64,000 bases of DNA from Heliocybe sulcata. Its lineage: Eukaryota > Basidiomycota > Agaricomycetes > Gloeophyllales > Gloeophyllaceae. The DNA is taken from contig ML213510.1 in NCBI GenBank assembly GCA_004369045.1, positions 1,150,004 through 1,214,003 of the forward strand, read 5' to 3'. The position numbers and the translations under genes are program-made. The notes beneath the pieces were generated by a model, which worked only from the letters and a program-made list of their open reading frames with translations, did not search any database and was not told the DNA's origin. This document shows positions 37,001 through 47,689 of the stretch, piece by piece. Position 1 is the first letter of the stretch, and the number at the start of each line of letters is the position of its first letter.

Positions 37001-37792
37001 AAACAACCTCCAAGCGTGCAGTCTGAGGATGGATCTGTTAACGGGCCACGTGTCAATGATTATATTACGCTGGCGACATGATCTCGTGAGTGGATTGCTG
37101 ACGTGCTCTACACTAAGGAATTTGACTGTTCAGTAGGTCGGCAGCATCGCCACCAGCCCATCGACCTTCCTGTTGGAACCACTCGTATGACATTTCACGC
37201 TCTTCTGCAGAACTTCTTGCAGGACCATCTGAAGAGAAGCAACATGTTGTATGGCTTCAGGGAGGTCCCAGACTTCGACGGCTCGATATTCATACATTAC
37301 TCCGCTGCTGCAACATTCTATGCCCCCAGTGACCCATCCGGTATAGGCGGAATGCACCGCGAACACATTCGAGCCAACCCTTGCTGGCGTGGGACGGGCG
37401 GTTGCTTTGATTGCGTTTTGGTCAAACCCTCACTAGTGCAGGACGACTCACCCCAGCCACCCTGGGAAGTTGCAAGGGTCTTTGAGCTGTTCTCCTTTGA
37501 ATATCTTGGTGAACGGCACCAATGTGCTCTGGTTCACTGGTTCGACTGGGTGGGCGACTCCCCAGACGAAGACACTGGCATGTGGGTTATTCATAAAAGG
37601 CAACACCAGGATGATGCCTTGGCCATCATATCCCTGGAGCGCATACTACGTGCAGCGCATCTGATCCCCGTGTTCGGGGAGAGGGAAGTAGATACCAACA
37701 TCACAGAAACAAGCAGCTTAGATTCGTACAGGCTATTCTATCTCAACAAATACGCTGATCACCATGCATTCGAGACCTTGCACTCGAGTTAA
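31021..37792 (+). CDS. Plavaka transposase (C2H2 finger plus DDE-type catalytic region), probably inactive
   Basis: The frame starts MSSTSNVFLPYEHEETSS and shows a C2H2 finger, CSDCRKEFRSLGGLTKHRQTFH. A TGA at 31150-31152 follows, then the same frame continues open to 32430. The rest reads as Plavaka. HPDLNG joins GTPCDAKGNPL across a normal intron near 32.39-32.45 kb. Next come DWMSKKYEVWYRDPLEVA, PVILGSDKTTVSVGTGDNE, HCNAVALIGFLAIPKS and YGLAAYIADYPEQALLACIVQGWCPK, then ELIKCFGLGTLWDEYGIVGDIV. After an intron of ~2.4 kb come PFTNDFPRADIHELITPDIL, FTGLRRFPEGRGFKQWTGDD, SITESKHIKAVKEPYRLSNR, LLTNQRRDKLAACRVDF and the conserved tail CALVHWFDWVGDSPDEDTGMWV, ending KYADHHAFETLHSS. The family call is strong. 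The in-frame TGA suggests a decayed copy unless translation restarts or a transcript skips it. Confidence 0.85.
33743..36129 (+). other. Oversized transposase intron holding a nested ~2.3 kb insertion
   Basis: A GTAAGC donor follows GIVGDIV at 33743, and a TCTAG acceptor precedes PFTND at 36130. In the family these peptides are contiguous apart from a short intron, so most of this stretch is an insertion within an intron. It holds plus-strand open frames at about 34242-34814 and 35102-35560. These include LDVIVCCLQALRPIVQKAR and KLYSRYIVWVHDLSHGSWGS. I do not recognise their family. They may be another captured host-gene fragment or a second element. Confidence 0.55.
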
Positions 37793-38164
37793 CTGTTCAG
37801 GATGCCTAGACACCTGCGATAATGGGTGTCTCTGCACGCTACCTCTGTGGTGGTGAGGGTCTGGTTCTCGGTGCGTCTGAGTCTGAGCTGTATCTGAGTG
37901 TTCCGGACTGATTCTTGCTTGTATATCAAGGTCGCTTTCTGGCAAGCGGAAAGTTCAATCGCTGTGACTGACACTTTGTGCCCGCTGACTAGTACTGACT
38001 CGCAGAGGCATTGCCATATCTGCATGTGGCGTCTCTTTCCGGAAAATTGGCAATAAATTATGACAAAAGGGGGCCCTATGGCTAAGGAAAACAGACCTCG
38101 GATTTGTATTTAGACATAGTTCACCCTTTATTTCAGATAGGAAAATTGTTCTGCACTGCTACGG
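37793..38164. other. Right flank of the Plavaka element
   Basis: About 370 nt after the transposase stop. It holds CT/GT-rich sequence and then AT-rich sequence. No gene was recognised and no terminal inverted repeat could be confirmed. Confidence 0.35.
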
Positions 38165-38585
38165 TCAAGCGGTGACCGGTGAGGCCTTGAGGTCTGATGG
38201 GTTGATTTTGTCTATGCGGCCAAAATCAAATAGGACCAAATAGTTGAAGTCTGCAATCATGCGCACTCCTTTGCCTTCCCCTACCCCTCCCATGCTCAAG
38301 CTCAGGCTGCAGGTATTCCCTCTTAGGTCCTTATGGACAAGTCCACTGGACTTAGGGTGCCAGCACCTTTCTTGGTCTGATGGATATAATCCAAAGGACA
38401 TGCTCACCTGAGTGTGAAGGGCCAAGCGGGCAAATTCCACGAATCCGGTTTACACCTGTGAGCTCGGGCTGCCTCGGATAACTGAGAATGTGCTCTTTAT
38501 CATTCTCAGACTGGTATGTTTCTCTTGTCACTCCGCCCTTGTGCCATGGTTTTACTTCCATTACCGATTGAGCTAGTCTAACCAT
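38165..38585 (-). pseudogene. Possible protein-kinase-like fragment
   Basis: A minus-strand frame reads PKSSGLVHKDLRGNTC and, further on, IADFNYLVLFDFGRIDK. These resemble the catalytic loop (VHGDLRGNN) and the IDFDW motif of the kinase-like proteins that are abundant in Agaricomycetes. The N-lobe and C-lobe are missing, and nothing joins it to a complete gene. The match is short, so this is tentative. Confidence 0.35.
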
Positions 38586-38969
38586 TGTGCGGTGTCTGAC
38601 CCTTAGCTCTCACCAATCTTGGTTACCTCAATACGCGCAATAATCACCATCATGATAGGTGGCGGTCTCGTGCATCGTTTGCATCCTCCACGACTTTTGC
38701 ATCTGCCCGCCACCTGCTGAGGACCCACACCTGATCTACGGTCTCTCTCTCCCCAATGTCCTGATCGCCCGAACTCGTCCCCGGTCTCAGTCCCTGACCT
38801 GAGATAAGCATGCTGCCTACCGCTTCTCGCTCACCTTCTAATATCTCGTCAATGTCGGCGTGCGTGGGAGCGAGCACATCCGCAGTTGCGTCGTCCAGGC
38901 CAGAACTCTCGATGTCGTTGGCATGATTCTGGAAGCGTGGCTGGTGAGCAAGGGCTTTGCTGTAGGGCC

Positions 38970-40195
38970 CAGCAGTAGCACGACGTGCTTGTCACGAAAC
39001 TCCTGCTGGCCTACCTCGCCAACGCCTATGTCGCATACAAAGAGGGTCTTGATAATACATGCGGGATAGGGTATGGAATGGGCCTTGCTGTGGCTATCTT
39101 TGTGATGCAAGAGGCAAGCAGTCTCGTGAGTCGCCTCTCGATGAGCTTCGGGGGGGATTTTCTAAGGTGGGACGTTGCAGATGTCAAACCACTACTATAT
39201 GAGGATGATGACCGTTGGTGTCCTGATTCGCACTGCGGTAAGTATCATGCTTCGTGGTTTCTAAAGCCATCTATATATTTGAATCATAGACAATTGGCCT
39301 CATCTTTTGCAAATCCCTCCGCCTCTCCGGCCGTGCGCGTTCGCAGCACAGCGTCGGGCAGATCACGACTATGATCAGCACGGATACGGCGAGGCTCGAT
39401 CGAGTGGGAAGTATGGCACACTTGTGAGTGTCTAGCATCCTATCCATGCTGTTACGTCAGAATATTTATGTTCGTTGGGTAGGCTTTGGACAGCTCCCAT
39501 TCAGGTCAGTATATATGCGCCTCACATTTGAGACTCGTGACATATGTGCCTGTAGCTCGCAATTGGGATAGGATTGCTCGTCGGCACAGTAAGCCTTCTC
39601 CGCACTCCTGCGTGTGCACCGCAACTCATCCCGCTTGCTGGCTAGCTCGGTTATTCGGCACTTGTCGGGCTCAGGGTAAGCTTCGACTCTCTTCCTTTGC
39701 ATTGTCAGTATTTCACGCGAATATGATAGGTCTTGATCCTCTCATTCCCTATAAACACCGTCTTTGTGGGTGTCATGTTCACGCAGCACAAGAAGGGCGT
39801 AAAGATCACGGATAAGTGGGTGCAGTTAACTAACGAGGTTCGTTTCGAGCTTCCCGGCTCCTTCGTCATGCTGAGTGTCAATAAAGGTCCTGCAAGGCAT
39901 CCGACTCATCAAGGTTTATGCTTGGGAAGCGTTTTATGGCCACCAGCTAGGCAAGCTCAGGACCGCGGAGGTGCAGACAATCAGGAAGGTTGCGTGAGTG
40001 CATTCATCCATCATTGCTTATCTGCAGGACATAACTGAGCTCGACCGATCATACCATAGCATGGCGCAGGCGGCAATGATCGCGTGTATGACTTTCATAC
40101 CCATCCTCGCTGCCATCCTTTCGTTCGTATGTGCACCACCACAAAATTTACGAACATTTCTAACCCATCTAATGTGGAATAGATGACTTTTCCAA
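38970..40195 (+). pseudogene. ABCC (MRP/YOR1-type) transporter fragment, first transmembrane domain
   Basis: Successive plus-strand exons separated by ordinary short introns encode part of the first membrane domain of an ABCC multidrug transporter: KLLLAYLANAYVAYKEG, GIGYGMGLAVAIFVMQEASSL, LRLSGRARSQHSVGQITTMIST, TRLDRVG, FSFPINTVFVGVMFTQHKKG, KITDKWVQLTNEV, IRLIKVYAWEAFYGHQL and MIACMTFIPILAAILSF. The first nucleotide-binding domain and the rest of the transporter are absent. After the intron at about 40126-40183 the expected sequence stops and a separase fragment begins. The two parts may once have belonged to one gene with the 43.4 kb fragment. The retained introns show that this was copied as DNA. 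Confidence 0.75.
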
Positions 40196-40269
40196 GCGTA
40201 TTCAGGAGGCCAGGACAGTTGTCCCCAGATGCAAATGATTTGTCACCGCAAATGCAAATGAGGATGAAG

Positions 40270-43200
40270 CTGACGAACAATGCACGTCAGCTAAAGTCCG
40301 CAGAGGGCTGGAGAAGCTGCGGCGGGCTGCTGTCAAGGTTGTGGAAGGCTCTACACACTCGGAGTTAGATGCTCCATGCAAACAGGGCTTGATTGATCTG
40401 CTAGTTGATATCGTAGCTGTTTTGGAGCATGCGCTGGAGCAGGTTGGTCTGTTCTCCTAACTCCACGGATGCGGTATTCACTAACGGTCCGATCTGCAGG
40501 GTCATGTCAGCACGGAGATCCTAACCCCAGCCTTCGAGATGCTCTTTATGCTGGCGCGATGTACCCTATCAATATCGAACCCAGACACCCATACGACTGC
40601 CTACGAGTTCCTCGCCCGCGGGAGGCGTATCTTATCCTATTGCTCTTCGTCCTTGCCCGATTTGGATACAGCTACGCATGCAAACTACGTCCGCTGCGTC
40701 TCCGGAGCGTTCTACAATATGGCCGGCACGCTGTACCAGGCGAATAGACATGCTAGTGCTGTGAGATTCTTGCAGCCAGGATGTGAGCTCGGTACGGAGG
40801 TGCTCTGGCTGAGGAGCGAGGTGAGGGGTATAGATGTCGAGCCGAAGCAGGAGGAGTCGTGGCGGCAATTGCAGGAGCACATGCATAAGCGGTGGGAGTT
40901 GCTCGGGGTGTGCTATTCCAAGATTGGGGAACACAAGGTTAGTCTGGTTTGCTTTCCGGTGTCAAGCGTGCACCTGGACCTGATGTCCCTTGTAGCTTGC
41001 ATGCGATGCATTCATCCAGTGCATCAGAGCGTTTTCGTTTTCCGGCGTGGCGTTTGTTCAATTGGCAAAGTCGGGTCCCTCTGGCTCCGCCTTCGAGGGG
41101 ACGAAAGACACAAAGCAGCTGGGCACAATCATTGACAGAGTGACATACGCAGCGACCTGGGAGCTGTTCCGTGGGCTGGGCGATGTGTCGCTCAGATCGG
41201 CGCTGTCCTTGCATGACAGTGACGTCGTGGGGGCAGTCCTGGAGCGGCAGATAGCTGGTCTTGATGGAAGCAGGTGGAAGGAGGGTGTGCCGCAGGTGAT
41301 CAAAGCCCTGCTGGAAGATGCGCTAGCCGTGTATGAGCCACGGAGCAGACCCATTAGGAGGGCGCGGGTGCTGCTTCGGTGCATGGAGGCTTGGTATTAT
41401 CGAAATGATGTAGCGGCGGCGAGGCATCCGGATGAAGTCAGTGAAGAGATCGCGACACTGCTTTCATGAGAGGTATGTCTCGCTCCTGTTCTGATGCAAG
41501 GTGCGCTGAGTAGGTGTCTCTAGGACTTCGGGCAAGATGCGGGGCTTGTACGGTTTGCCTCGCAGTATCTGGCATCTGCCAGGATGTGGCAAATGTTGCA
41601 TGTGCATCGTCTCGGCGATCCACGCGGTATCACTGCCATTCCGAGATTACTGGAGGAGGCTTGTGAAGTGCTGAAGCCGCTGGCTGATCCGATTGGCCAT
41701 GCTTCTCCCATGAAGGCCAAGTCTCCCGTGGTTGCGAAGAAGGTCGCAGCATCGAGGCCAACAAGGACTGTCGTGAAGCGTACGACGGGTCGTCGAGTAG
41801 TGGCGTCCCGGACGGCCAGGCAGGATCCAGCGACACCACCCAAGCTTCGCAAAGGCGCGCAAGGGGCGCCTCGAACAGCGAAGCAGGAACTAGGGACGCC
41901 ACCTAAGCCTCGCAAAGGTCTGTAAGGTCAATACCGTGATTAGTTCTCCGAGTCGTAAACTCATCATTTCTGCAGCTCTTGGGACCACGTCTACGAACAT
42001 GTCACAAACCATGCCCTCACATCCTGTGCCGTCTGGAGAGTCCGTGAATGTCTTTGACGACTTCGAGAAGTTCTTCGCCCTGTTAGGTAAGTACACAAAG
42101 CATAGGTGCTTTGCCTGCGCTGACTCTGGATCAGAAATGGCAGCCCAACTGTTGGGTCTGCTGGGCCAAGTACCAGCTAGGGTGCAGATTCTGAATGCAA
42201 TGCGACGACTGGCTGAGCACCATGCTAGTGACAACAGAGATGGTTGGCCCACCATCATGTGCTCATATGCTTCATGAACTTACTTTGTATTGAAGGCTAC
42301 GTCAAAGCCTGCGTCGATTTGGCTCATGAATATGTGAAGCTTGGCAAGATCAGGAAGGCTGGTAGGATCTACGGCCAGGCCTTGACGGTAGTCCGTAGCC
42401 AACAGGCCTCTGAAGAGGCTGCCATTCTCTTTCTGCTTCGATATGCGGAGTCCTTGGCCCTTGCCGACAACATGCTTCGGAGGTCGGTGATATGTCCCCT
42501 TTCTGACAGCTCTCGGAAGTAATTTTGTTGTATAGTTCAACGTCGTACTGTGAAGCCGTTGGACTGCAGGAAGCTCTACATCTGGAGGAGAAGAGGTTAG
42601 CAACTTATGAGCGGGTGAAGATGCGGGTTGGACAGTTGGAGAGAGCTGCCATTGCATGCAGTGTATTCTCAGCCATCCAGTATGCGAGAGTACGTGAGAT
42701 TGTTCTTGACTGGGTCTCGCGCTCATGTGCCATCTCATGCCCACCAGGATGACCCTTCAGCTTCCGTCAAAGGTCTACTGCAGTCACTGCGTCTATGGAA
42801 TCGTGCGCTGGAGAGTTTGGCACGCTTTCAGCCGCCGCCACCTTCCACAAAAACATCAACGGATGACAATCCCTTCGATATGACCGACGTCAAGGAAGCT
42901 CTACCTTCGCCTTCTGACGAGAAACCACAGCAGCCGCGTCGTCAGCCATGTCGAGACAGTCTGGAATGGTGCATAACGCATGGGTTACTGGCCACGCTAT
43001 TTGCTCTGACTCAGGCCTACTTCTCCAGAGGTTCTGCCAGAGAAGCTGAGTACTTTGCAGACCAAGTGCTGGACTTGGCTCGCGCTCTGAATGCCCCAGT
43101 GCCTGTGGGACGGGCATTGGCATGGAAAGGGGAGGTCCAGCTTCATCTTTCTCATCTCACGGAAGGCTGCGAGAATTTGACACAAGCCTCAGACTGCTTG

Positions 43201-43311
43201 ACGGACGTCCTCGGCCCTGAAGCAGCAGATATCAGATGCCTTCGAGGGGATTATCACCGGTTGTCCGCCAAGCCAGAGGATGCCCAACATCTGATCCTTC
43301 TGCTGAAGTGA
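40270..43311 (+). pseudogene. Separase (ESP1-type) fragment, alpha-superhelical region
   Basis: Several exons encode a large part of the TPR-like N-terminal and middle region of separase, the protease that cleaves cohesin at anaphase. Recognisable blocks are STEILTPAFEMLFMLARCTL, MAGTLYQANRHASAVRFLQPG, KRWELLGVCYSKIGEHK, LASARMWQMLHVHRLGD, LEEACEVLKPLADP, the repeated TPPKLRKG/TPPKPRKG linker, GLLGQVPARVQILNAMRRLAE, ACVDLAHEYVKLGKIRKAGRIY, LQSLRLWNRALESLARFQPP and YFADQVLDLARALNAPVPVGRALAWKGEVQLHLSHL. It ends at LRGDYHRLSAKPEDAQHL. The C-terminal caspase-like protease domain is not present in this window. It is therefore a fragment, flanked on both sides by ABCC sequence. Confidence 0.75.
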
Positions 43312-43394
43312 AGTTCACCTCGGCTTCTCCTGTCAGCGACGAAGGTCAAGCCGACAGTCTCATCTTGGCTGCAACATTGATCCTAACTAGATAT

Positions 43395-43870
43395 AACAGG
43401 TGGAAGTTTCAGCACCGGAGAGAAGCAACTACTAGCTCTCTGTCGAGCCCTTGTCAAGAATAGCCGAATCATCATCCTTGTGAGTGTGGATACTCTATTT
43501 GCAGTCTCAACATACTAATGGTATGCTCGGCGTCGAAGGATGAGACCACCAGTAGTGTGGATGTCGAGACTGACTCCAAGATACAGAAGACTATTCAGAC
43601 AGAGTTTTCCTCCTCCACCTCATTGACTAAACATGATTGGTGCGTCGACTTTCCGGTGTATTCCATAATCCACTGATGATTGCCCCAGTCTATTACGACC
43701 GCGTGGTGGTGATGGACTCTGGTAAGACAGCTGAGTTCGATATGCCCCTCAATCTGTTCAACAAAGAGGACTCCATCTTCCGATCACTATGCGACGAAGC
43801 AGGCCTCTCTGGACAGGATATACTCCGAATACGGGCTGGTGTATCTGGAATGCTGACGCAACCATCATGA
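43395..43870 (+). pseudogene. ABCC transporter fragment, second nucleotide-binding domain end
   Basis: Exons encode the end of NBD2: FSTGEKQLLALCRALVKNSR (signature, LSGGQ-like), IIIL joined by a normal intron to DETTSSVDVETDSKIQKTIQ (Walker B region; canonical DEATSS), then YDRVVVMDSGKTAEFDMPLNLFNKEDSIFRSLCDEAGLS and RIRAGV. The Walker A motif and everything between this and TMD1 is missing. The H-loop histidine region is interrupted between SSTSLT and the next exon. Same orientation as the TMD1 fragment at 39-40.2 kb. Confidence 0.75.
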
Positions 43871-43989
43871 TGGAATGCTGAGGGGGACTCGAGAGCAGCA
43901 CGTGGCAAGGAGGGCGGCCGTGTTAGAGTGCAGGCAGCAGGATCAGGTGCAGCTGATACAGGCACAGCTGGGGAGCGCCATACGCGCAG

Positions 43990-45420
43990 AGAGGGTGTCA
44001 TCGGTAACGTGGCTTTTTAGTGCTGAGGTATGTGCCGAGCTGTTTCGATCGTTCATGGTCACTCAGCGGGTTCAGGATGTGCAGATGTCAGATGCTGCCA
44101 CAATGGAGAGGCGAAGCATCAGCTCGGTCACCGTCATCCCCTCAGACTCCACATTCACCCGAAACCAGCCTAGAGAACCGTCATCCGCTACATCGGATGC
44201 GGAGACATCTACCGACAACTCGACTGCGACCACACCCGTGACTTCAGGTATGCCCACTGGCACTGTCGTGATCCCTGTGCACGAGCGAAGTGGCACTATC
44301 ATCGCGCGACCCTCATGGGACCCCACGGTGAAGTACTGGGGGCCGAAACAGACGGCAACATGTGCCCTCAACCTCGAATTCTACCAACAACTCCTGACCA
44401 GAGACTGAGACGGAAGGTGATGGCGATGTGGACATGGACACGTCCATCACGCACGATACGGATACGTCTCCTTCGCTGCAGAGGTGCCCGTTCACGACCC
44501 CGCACCGCGCTGTGGGTATTGTATCCGAGTCACCGCCCGCGAGCCCTGCTGGCCCTTCTACGGAGATGAACGTGGAGCCCCATATTATCATCAACCCCGA
44601 GGAGCTTGGTGCGAATGGCGTGGGTGTCGAGGATGGGATTGTGAGCCTTGAGCCGAATGATGACTTTGCGATGGGTGCGCCGCCTGGGGCACCTGGTGCT
44701 ATTGACGATACGCCTACTGTGCGTAGAGCTGAGGATATGATCGGTCCCGCCGATAACGAGACGCCGAGAGCTGGGCCGACTACATTGCCAAATGCTTTGC
44801 CGATGCCGACACCTGGATGGGAGCCCAGCATACGTGCTGCTGGAGATTCTCGTATTGCAGGCCTTCGCACCGCGGCGCAAAATGCGGAGGCTGGTGCGAC
44901 GGCTGGGACTACCACTGCTGAGGGCCGACACCATCACCACCACCACCACCATCGGGATAGCACTGAGACTGGACCATATAGGGATGAAGATGTGTTGTTG
45001 AGTCTGCAGCTGCTCGCGTATTTGAGCAAGTACCCGCATGTGAGGCAGGCGTTTTATAAGCCGCTTGCGAGTTTCCATCCGGCCACTGTGAATTTGACCC
45101 AGCGGAATGGGTATCAGGCGACTGTTGGTTCTTCTGTGTCTGCGTCCGCTGCCTCTGGCTCCTCATTGGCAACCCCTGCATCACACACTGTTGGATTGGG
45201 ATCGACGCCATCGAAGGAGATCCACGGATTTTTCAAGAGCCTTGGAAGGGGAAAAGAGAAAGAGAAGCAGCCCCAGAGGCCAGTTTCGCCACCGCCGCCG
45301 TCGTCAGCGGCACCTGTGAGGCATACAAATGTGTTCTCGTTGGTTGAGCGGTTTACATTCCGGCCGAGCTTGAGTGAGGCTGATCTGCCGAATGCGCCAC
45401 TGAGTACTCAGGGTTGCTCA
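43990..45420 (+). pseudogene. MUB1/SamB-like (MYND-finger family) fragment lacking the MYND finger
   Basis: Frames encode VVIPVHERSGTIIARPSWDPTVKYW and LNLEFYQQLLTRD, then PHRAVGIVSESPPASP, a run of eight histidines, YRDEDVLLSLQLLAYLSKYPHVRQAFYKP and TNVFSLVERFTFRPS. These are typical of the central part of fungal MUB1/SamB proteins, which act with an N-end-rule ubiquitin ligase and in morphogenesis. In whole proteins a MYND zinc finger follows FTFRPS within about 60 residues; here the sequence changes at about 45400 and no finger is present. A stop separates the first block from the second. Confidence 0.6.
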
Positions 45421-45800
45421 GCATGTTCAGGATTTGCAGATGTCACATGCTGCCATGATGGAGAGGCGAAGCAGTTGCTCGGCTACCATCATCCTGTCAG
45501 ACACCAGATTGCTCGCAATCAGCCTCCAGAACCGTCATCTGCTACATCGGACACGGAGACATCAACCAACAACTCAACCGCAACCACACCCGTACCGGCA
45601 CTGTCGTGATCCCCTGCACGAGCAAAGCGGCACTATCATCATGCGACCTTCATGGGACCCCACGGGTGAAGTACTTCGTGACCGAAACTGACGGCAACAT
45701 GCATGCTTAACCTCGAATTCTACCAAAGACTCCCCACCTGAGACTGAGACAGAAGTCGATGGCAATGTGGACATGGACGCGTCCGTCACGCATGACTAGT
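45402..45800 (+). repeat. Direct duplicate of 44040-44450
   Basis: A ~370-400 nt stretch repeats sequence at about 44040-44450 in the same orientation. Shared landmarks include GGAGAGGCGAAGCA, CCAGAACCGTCATCTGCTAC (versus TAGAGAACCGTCATCCGCTAC), GGCACTGTCGTGATCCC and AACCTCGAATTCTACCAA. The copies differ by scattered substitutions and short gaps, so the duplication is not recent. Confidence 0.75.
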
Positions 45801-45968
45801 ACTGAGGCGGCAATTACTCGACGCGCATGCGGACCATGGCTGCAAGCAAGGTCAACCAGATGAAGGCATTACGAGTCCTGAGTTTACGAAGGAAGAGTCT
45901 TTACCGGGTCGATGCCAAACAATGCAGATCCTCCCACGATAATGCCGAGAAACTGTGGGAATTAAAAG

Positions 45969-46018
45969 TGTAGTCTCGATAACACTTTATTGAAACTCCG
46001 GTTGTAGTCGAGACTACA
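45969..46018. repeat. Perfect 11-nt inverted repeat with 28-nt loop
   Basis: TGTAGTCTCGA at 45969-45979 pairs with TCGAGACTACA at 46008-46018. It lies just past the end of the captured fragments and before the AT-rich repeat array. Confidence 0.7.
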
Positions 46019-46376
46019 GTTTTTGATTTGTAGTGCCACATTTCAGTAATCTGCACAGTGCTCCTGCTCCTGTTGTTGGCAGAGGCTGAAATTCCAAATA
46101 TATTATCTGGCCCATATATTACACCTTCCCAAATATTTGCCTGATTTATGAGTCAATTCCGAGTCTGCTGTGTGCATGTTCTTGGCAGAGGGACTACAAA
46201 TCATTTACTTACTCATTTCTTACCGTGAGAGAACACTGTCGGAGCTTCAACTACGAGGTTTCCGCGCCGGTTGGGATTCCTGGCTTCTGATTGGCTGCCA
46301 GCTTGCTAAAGGAGCGCTACTTACTGTTGACCACAAAAAATTGAAGTCAGGCTATAAGAGATTCTGATTAAGGCAA

Positions 46377-46424
46377 CTATGACGCACATGCAGCTCAACT
46401 ATCGAACATGCAAGTGCGTCATAG
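46377..46424. repeat. Perfect 11-nt inverted repeat with 26-nt loop
   Basis: CTATGACGCAC at 46377-46387 pairs with GTGCGTCATAG at 46414-46424, with further imperfect pairing (ATGCA/TTGCAT) towards the loop. It could be a hairpin or the joined ends of a tiny element. Confidence 0.7.
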
Positions 46425-46479
46425 CCCTGCTCTGACATAATCTGCATGATGTAAGCTCATGCTCCCTTCAAAGACAGCA

Positions 46480-47240
46480 ATAAAATATGGGGAAAATCAC
46501 AATAAATCACCAAATATTCGTGGCAACAGAGGCAGTGCCATATGATCTATTATTAGCACTCGGGAATGTATGGAGCCCTGTATAAGGCCTCTTTGTTGTT
46601 GAACTGAGTTTAAATACCTAAAAATACACCCAAAAAAATCAGAATAAGCAGCCAGTACTCAATCACCTGGGAATCATGCTTATGTGTGCATATAGGAGGC
46701 CTGTATGGCATCCAATAAAATCACTTGAGTAACAAAATGCCCCAACAATTGCCCAGAAGGATGGGGTAAATCGTAATAAATCAAAACATATTCCCGGAGA
46801 CAGGGGCAGTACTATATCAGCTGTTATTAGCACCTGGAAATGCATGAAGCCCTGTATGAAAGCTCTGGGTTGTTGAACTCAACTCAATAAATAACTAAAA
46901 ATATGCCGAAAAAATCATGATAATCAGCCAATACTCAGCCACCTGAGAATCATGCTTATGTAAGCATGGAAGTTGTCCTGCATGTCTTCTAGCACTCTCA
47001 ATTGAGTGGGAAATGGCCCAAAAATCAGAAGATCCAAAAGTACTCACCTGTATTTAGGTCTTTGCCTACATAAGAACATGAACAATGTGAGATACTCCCT
47101 GCCAGAATAAATAAACTGAAACAATTGATTAAAAATGCACAAAAATTCAGGATAGCCAAGAACACTCAGGTAAGCAGGTATTGCTGCTTAGATAAGAACA
47201 GATACCACTACAAATAAAGTAGTGAATTTTTAAAGTGAAT
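46480..47240 (+). repeat. Degenerate AT-rich tandem repeat array
   Basis: At least two long units, about 46491-46695 and 46765-46965, align over ~200 nt. Shared blocks are AATCRNAATAAATCA, GGCAGT, TTATTAGCAC, GCCCTGTAT, TTGTTGAACT and AATCATGCTTATGT. Two shorter, weaker copies of the 3' half follow near 47.02-47.09 and 47.13-47.21 kb. The unit spacing is about 275 nt. No coding frame runs through it. Confidence 0.65.
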
Positions 47241-47689
47241 ATTGCTGCTCATTGTGGCCGGCACCATCTCGTAGCCCTGATATAGAAGGAGCAACAATAT
47301 ATACTTTGGTGAGTTCCACTTCACATGTAGGTTTATTACTAAAAGCAGAAATAATTGTGCACAAACTCGGGACAGTGTATCCTTGGAGGTTATCTAGATA
47401 ATATGTGGTGGAATATGTGGAATAGCAATTTTTTATTTTGGATCTGGTTGTCAAGCTTGCATAAACAGGCCTGTACACCCACATGTGTCTGTCCTTGCTT
47501 ATTAACTTGTCTCTTTCCCTTAGTATCTAGGTATGGGATGCCATACTTTGGTTCTTCTTGTAGATAGCATCCTTGTCACTATATGTAGATATTGTAGTAA
47601 CTGCATGTGAGATATGCAATTAAATATTTTTTCCTACTCATATTTGAGTGACATGTGCCAAATTTACTTCAGAAAATTTCAAACTCAGG

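Larger units (their letters stand above)
27222..37800. mobile_element. Plavaka-type (CACTA-like) DNA transposon with divergent companion gene
   Basis: The limits given are those of the two genes, not of the element. A cut-and-paste transposase of the fungal Plavaka group lies on the plus strand and a companion gene on the minus strand, head to head. CACTA-like elements usually have short terminal inverted repeats and 2-3 nt target duplications. I could not identify these by eye on either side (searched about 26.1-27.2 kb and 37.8-38.2 kb). The transposase carries an early in-frame stop and a much enlarged intron, so this copy is probably not autonomous. Confidence 0.7.

Noticed and set aside
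40139-40270. Continuous host gene fusing ABCC and separase
   Set aside because: Frames do not join, each partner lacks essential domains, and no such fusion family is known.
44930-44955. Run of eight His codons as a metal-binding feature or tag
   Set aside because: CAC/CAT repeats in a disordered linker are common low-complexity sequence, and the fragment is broken.
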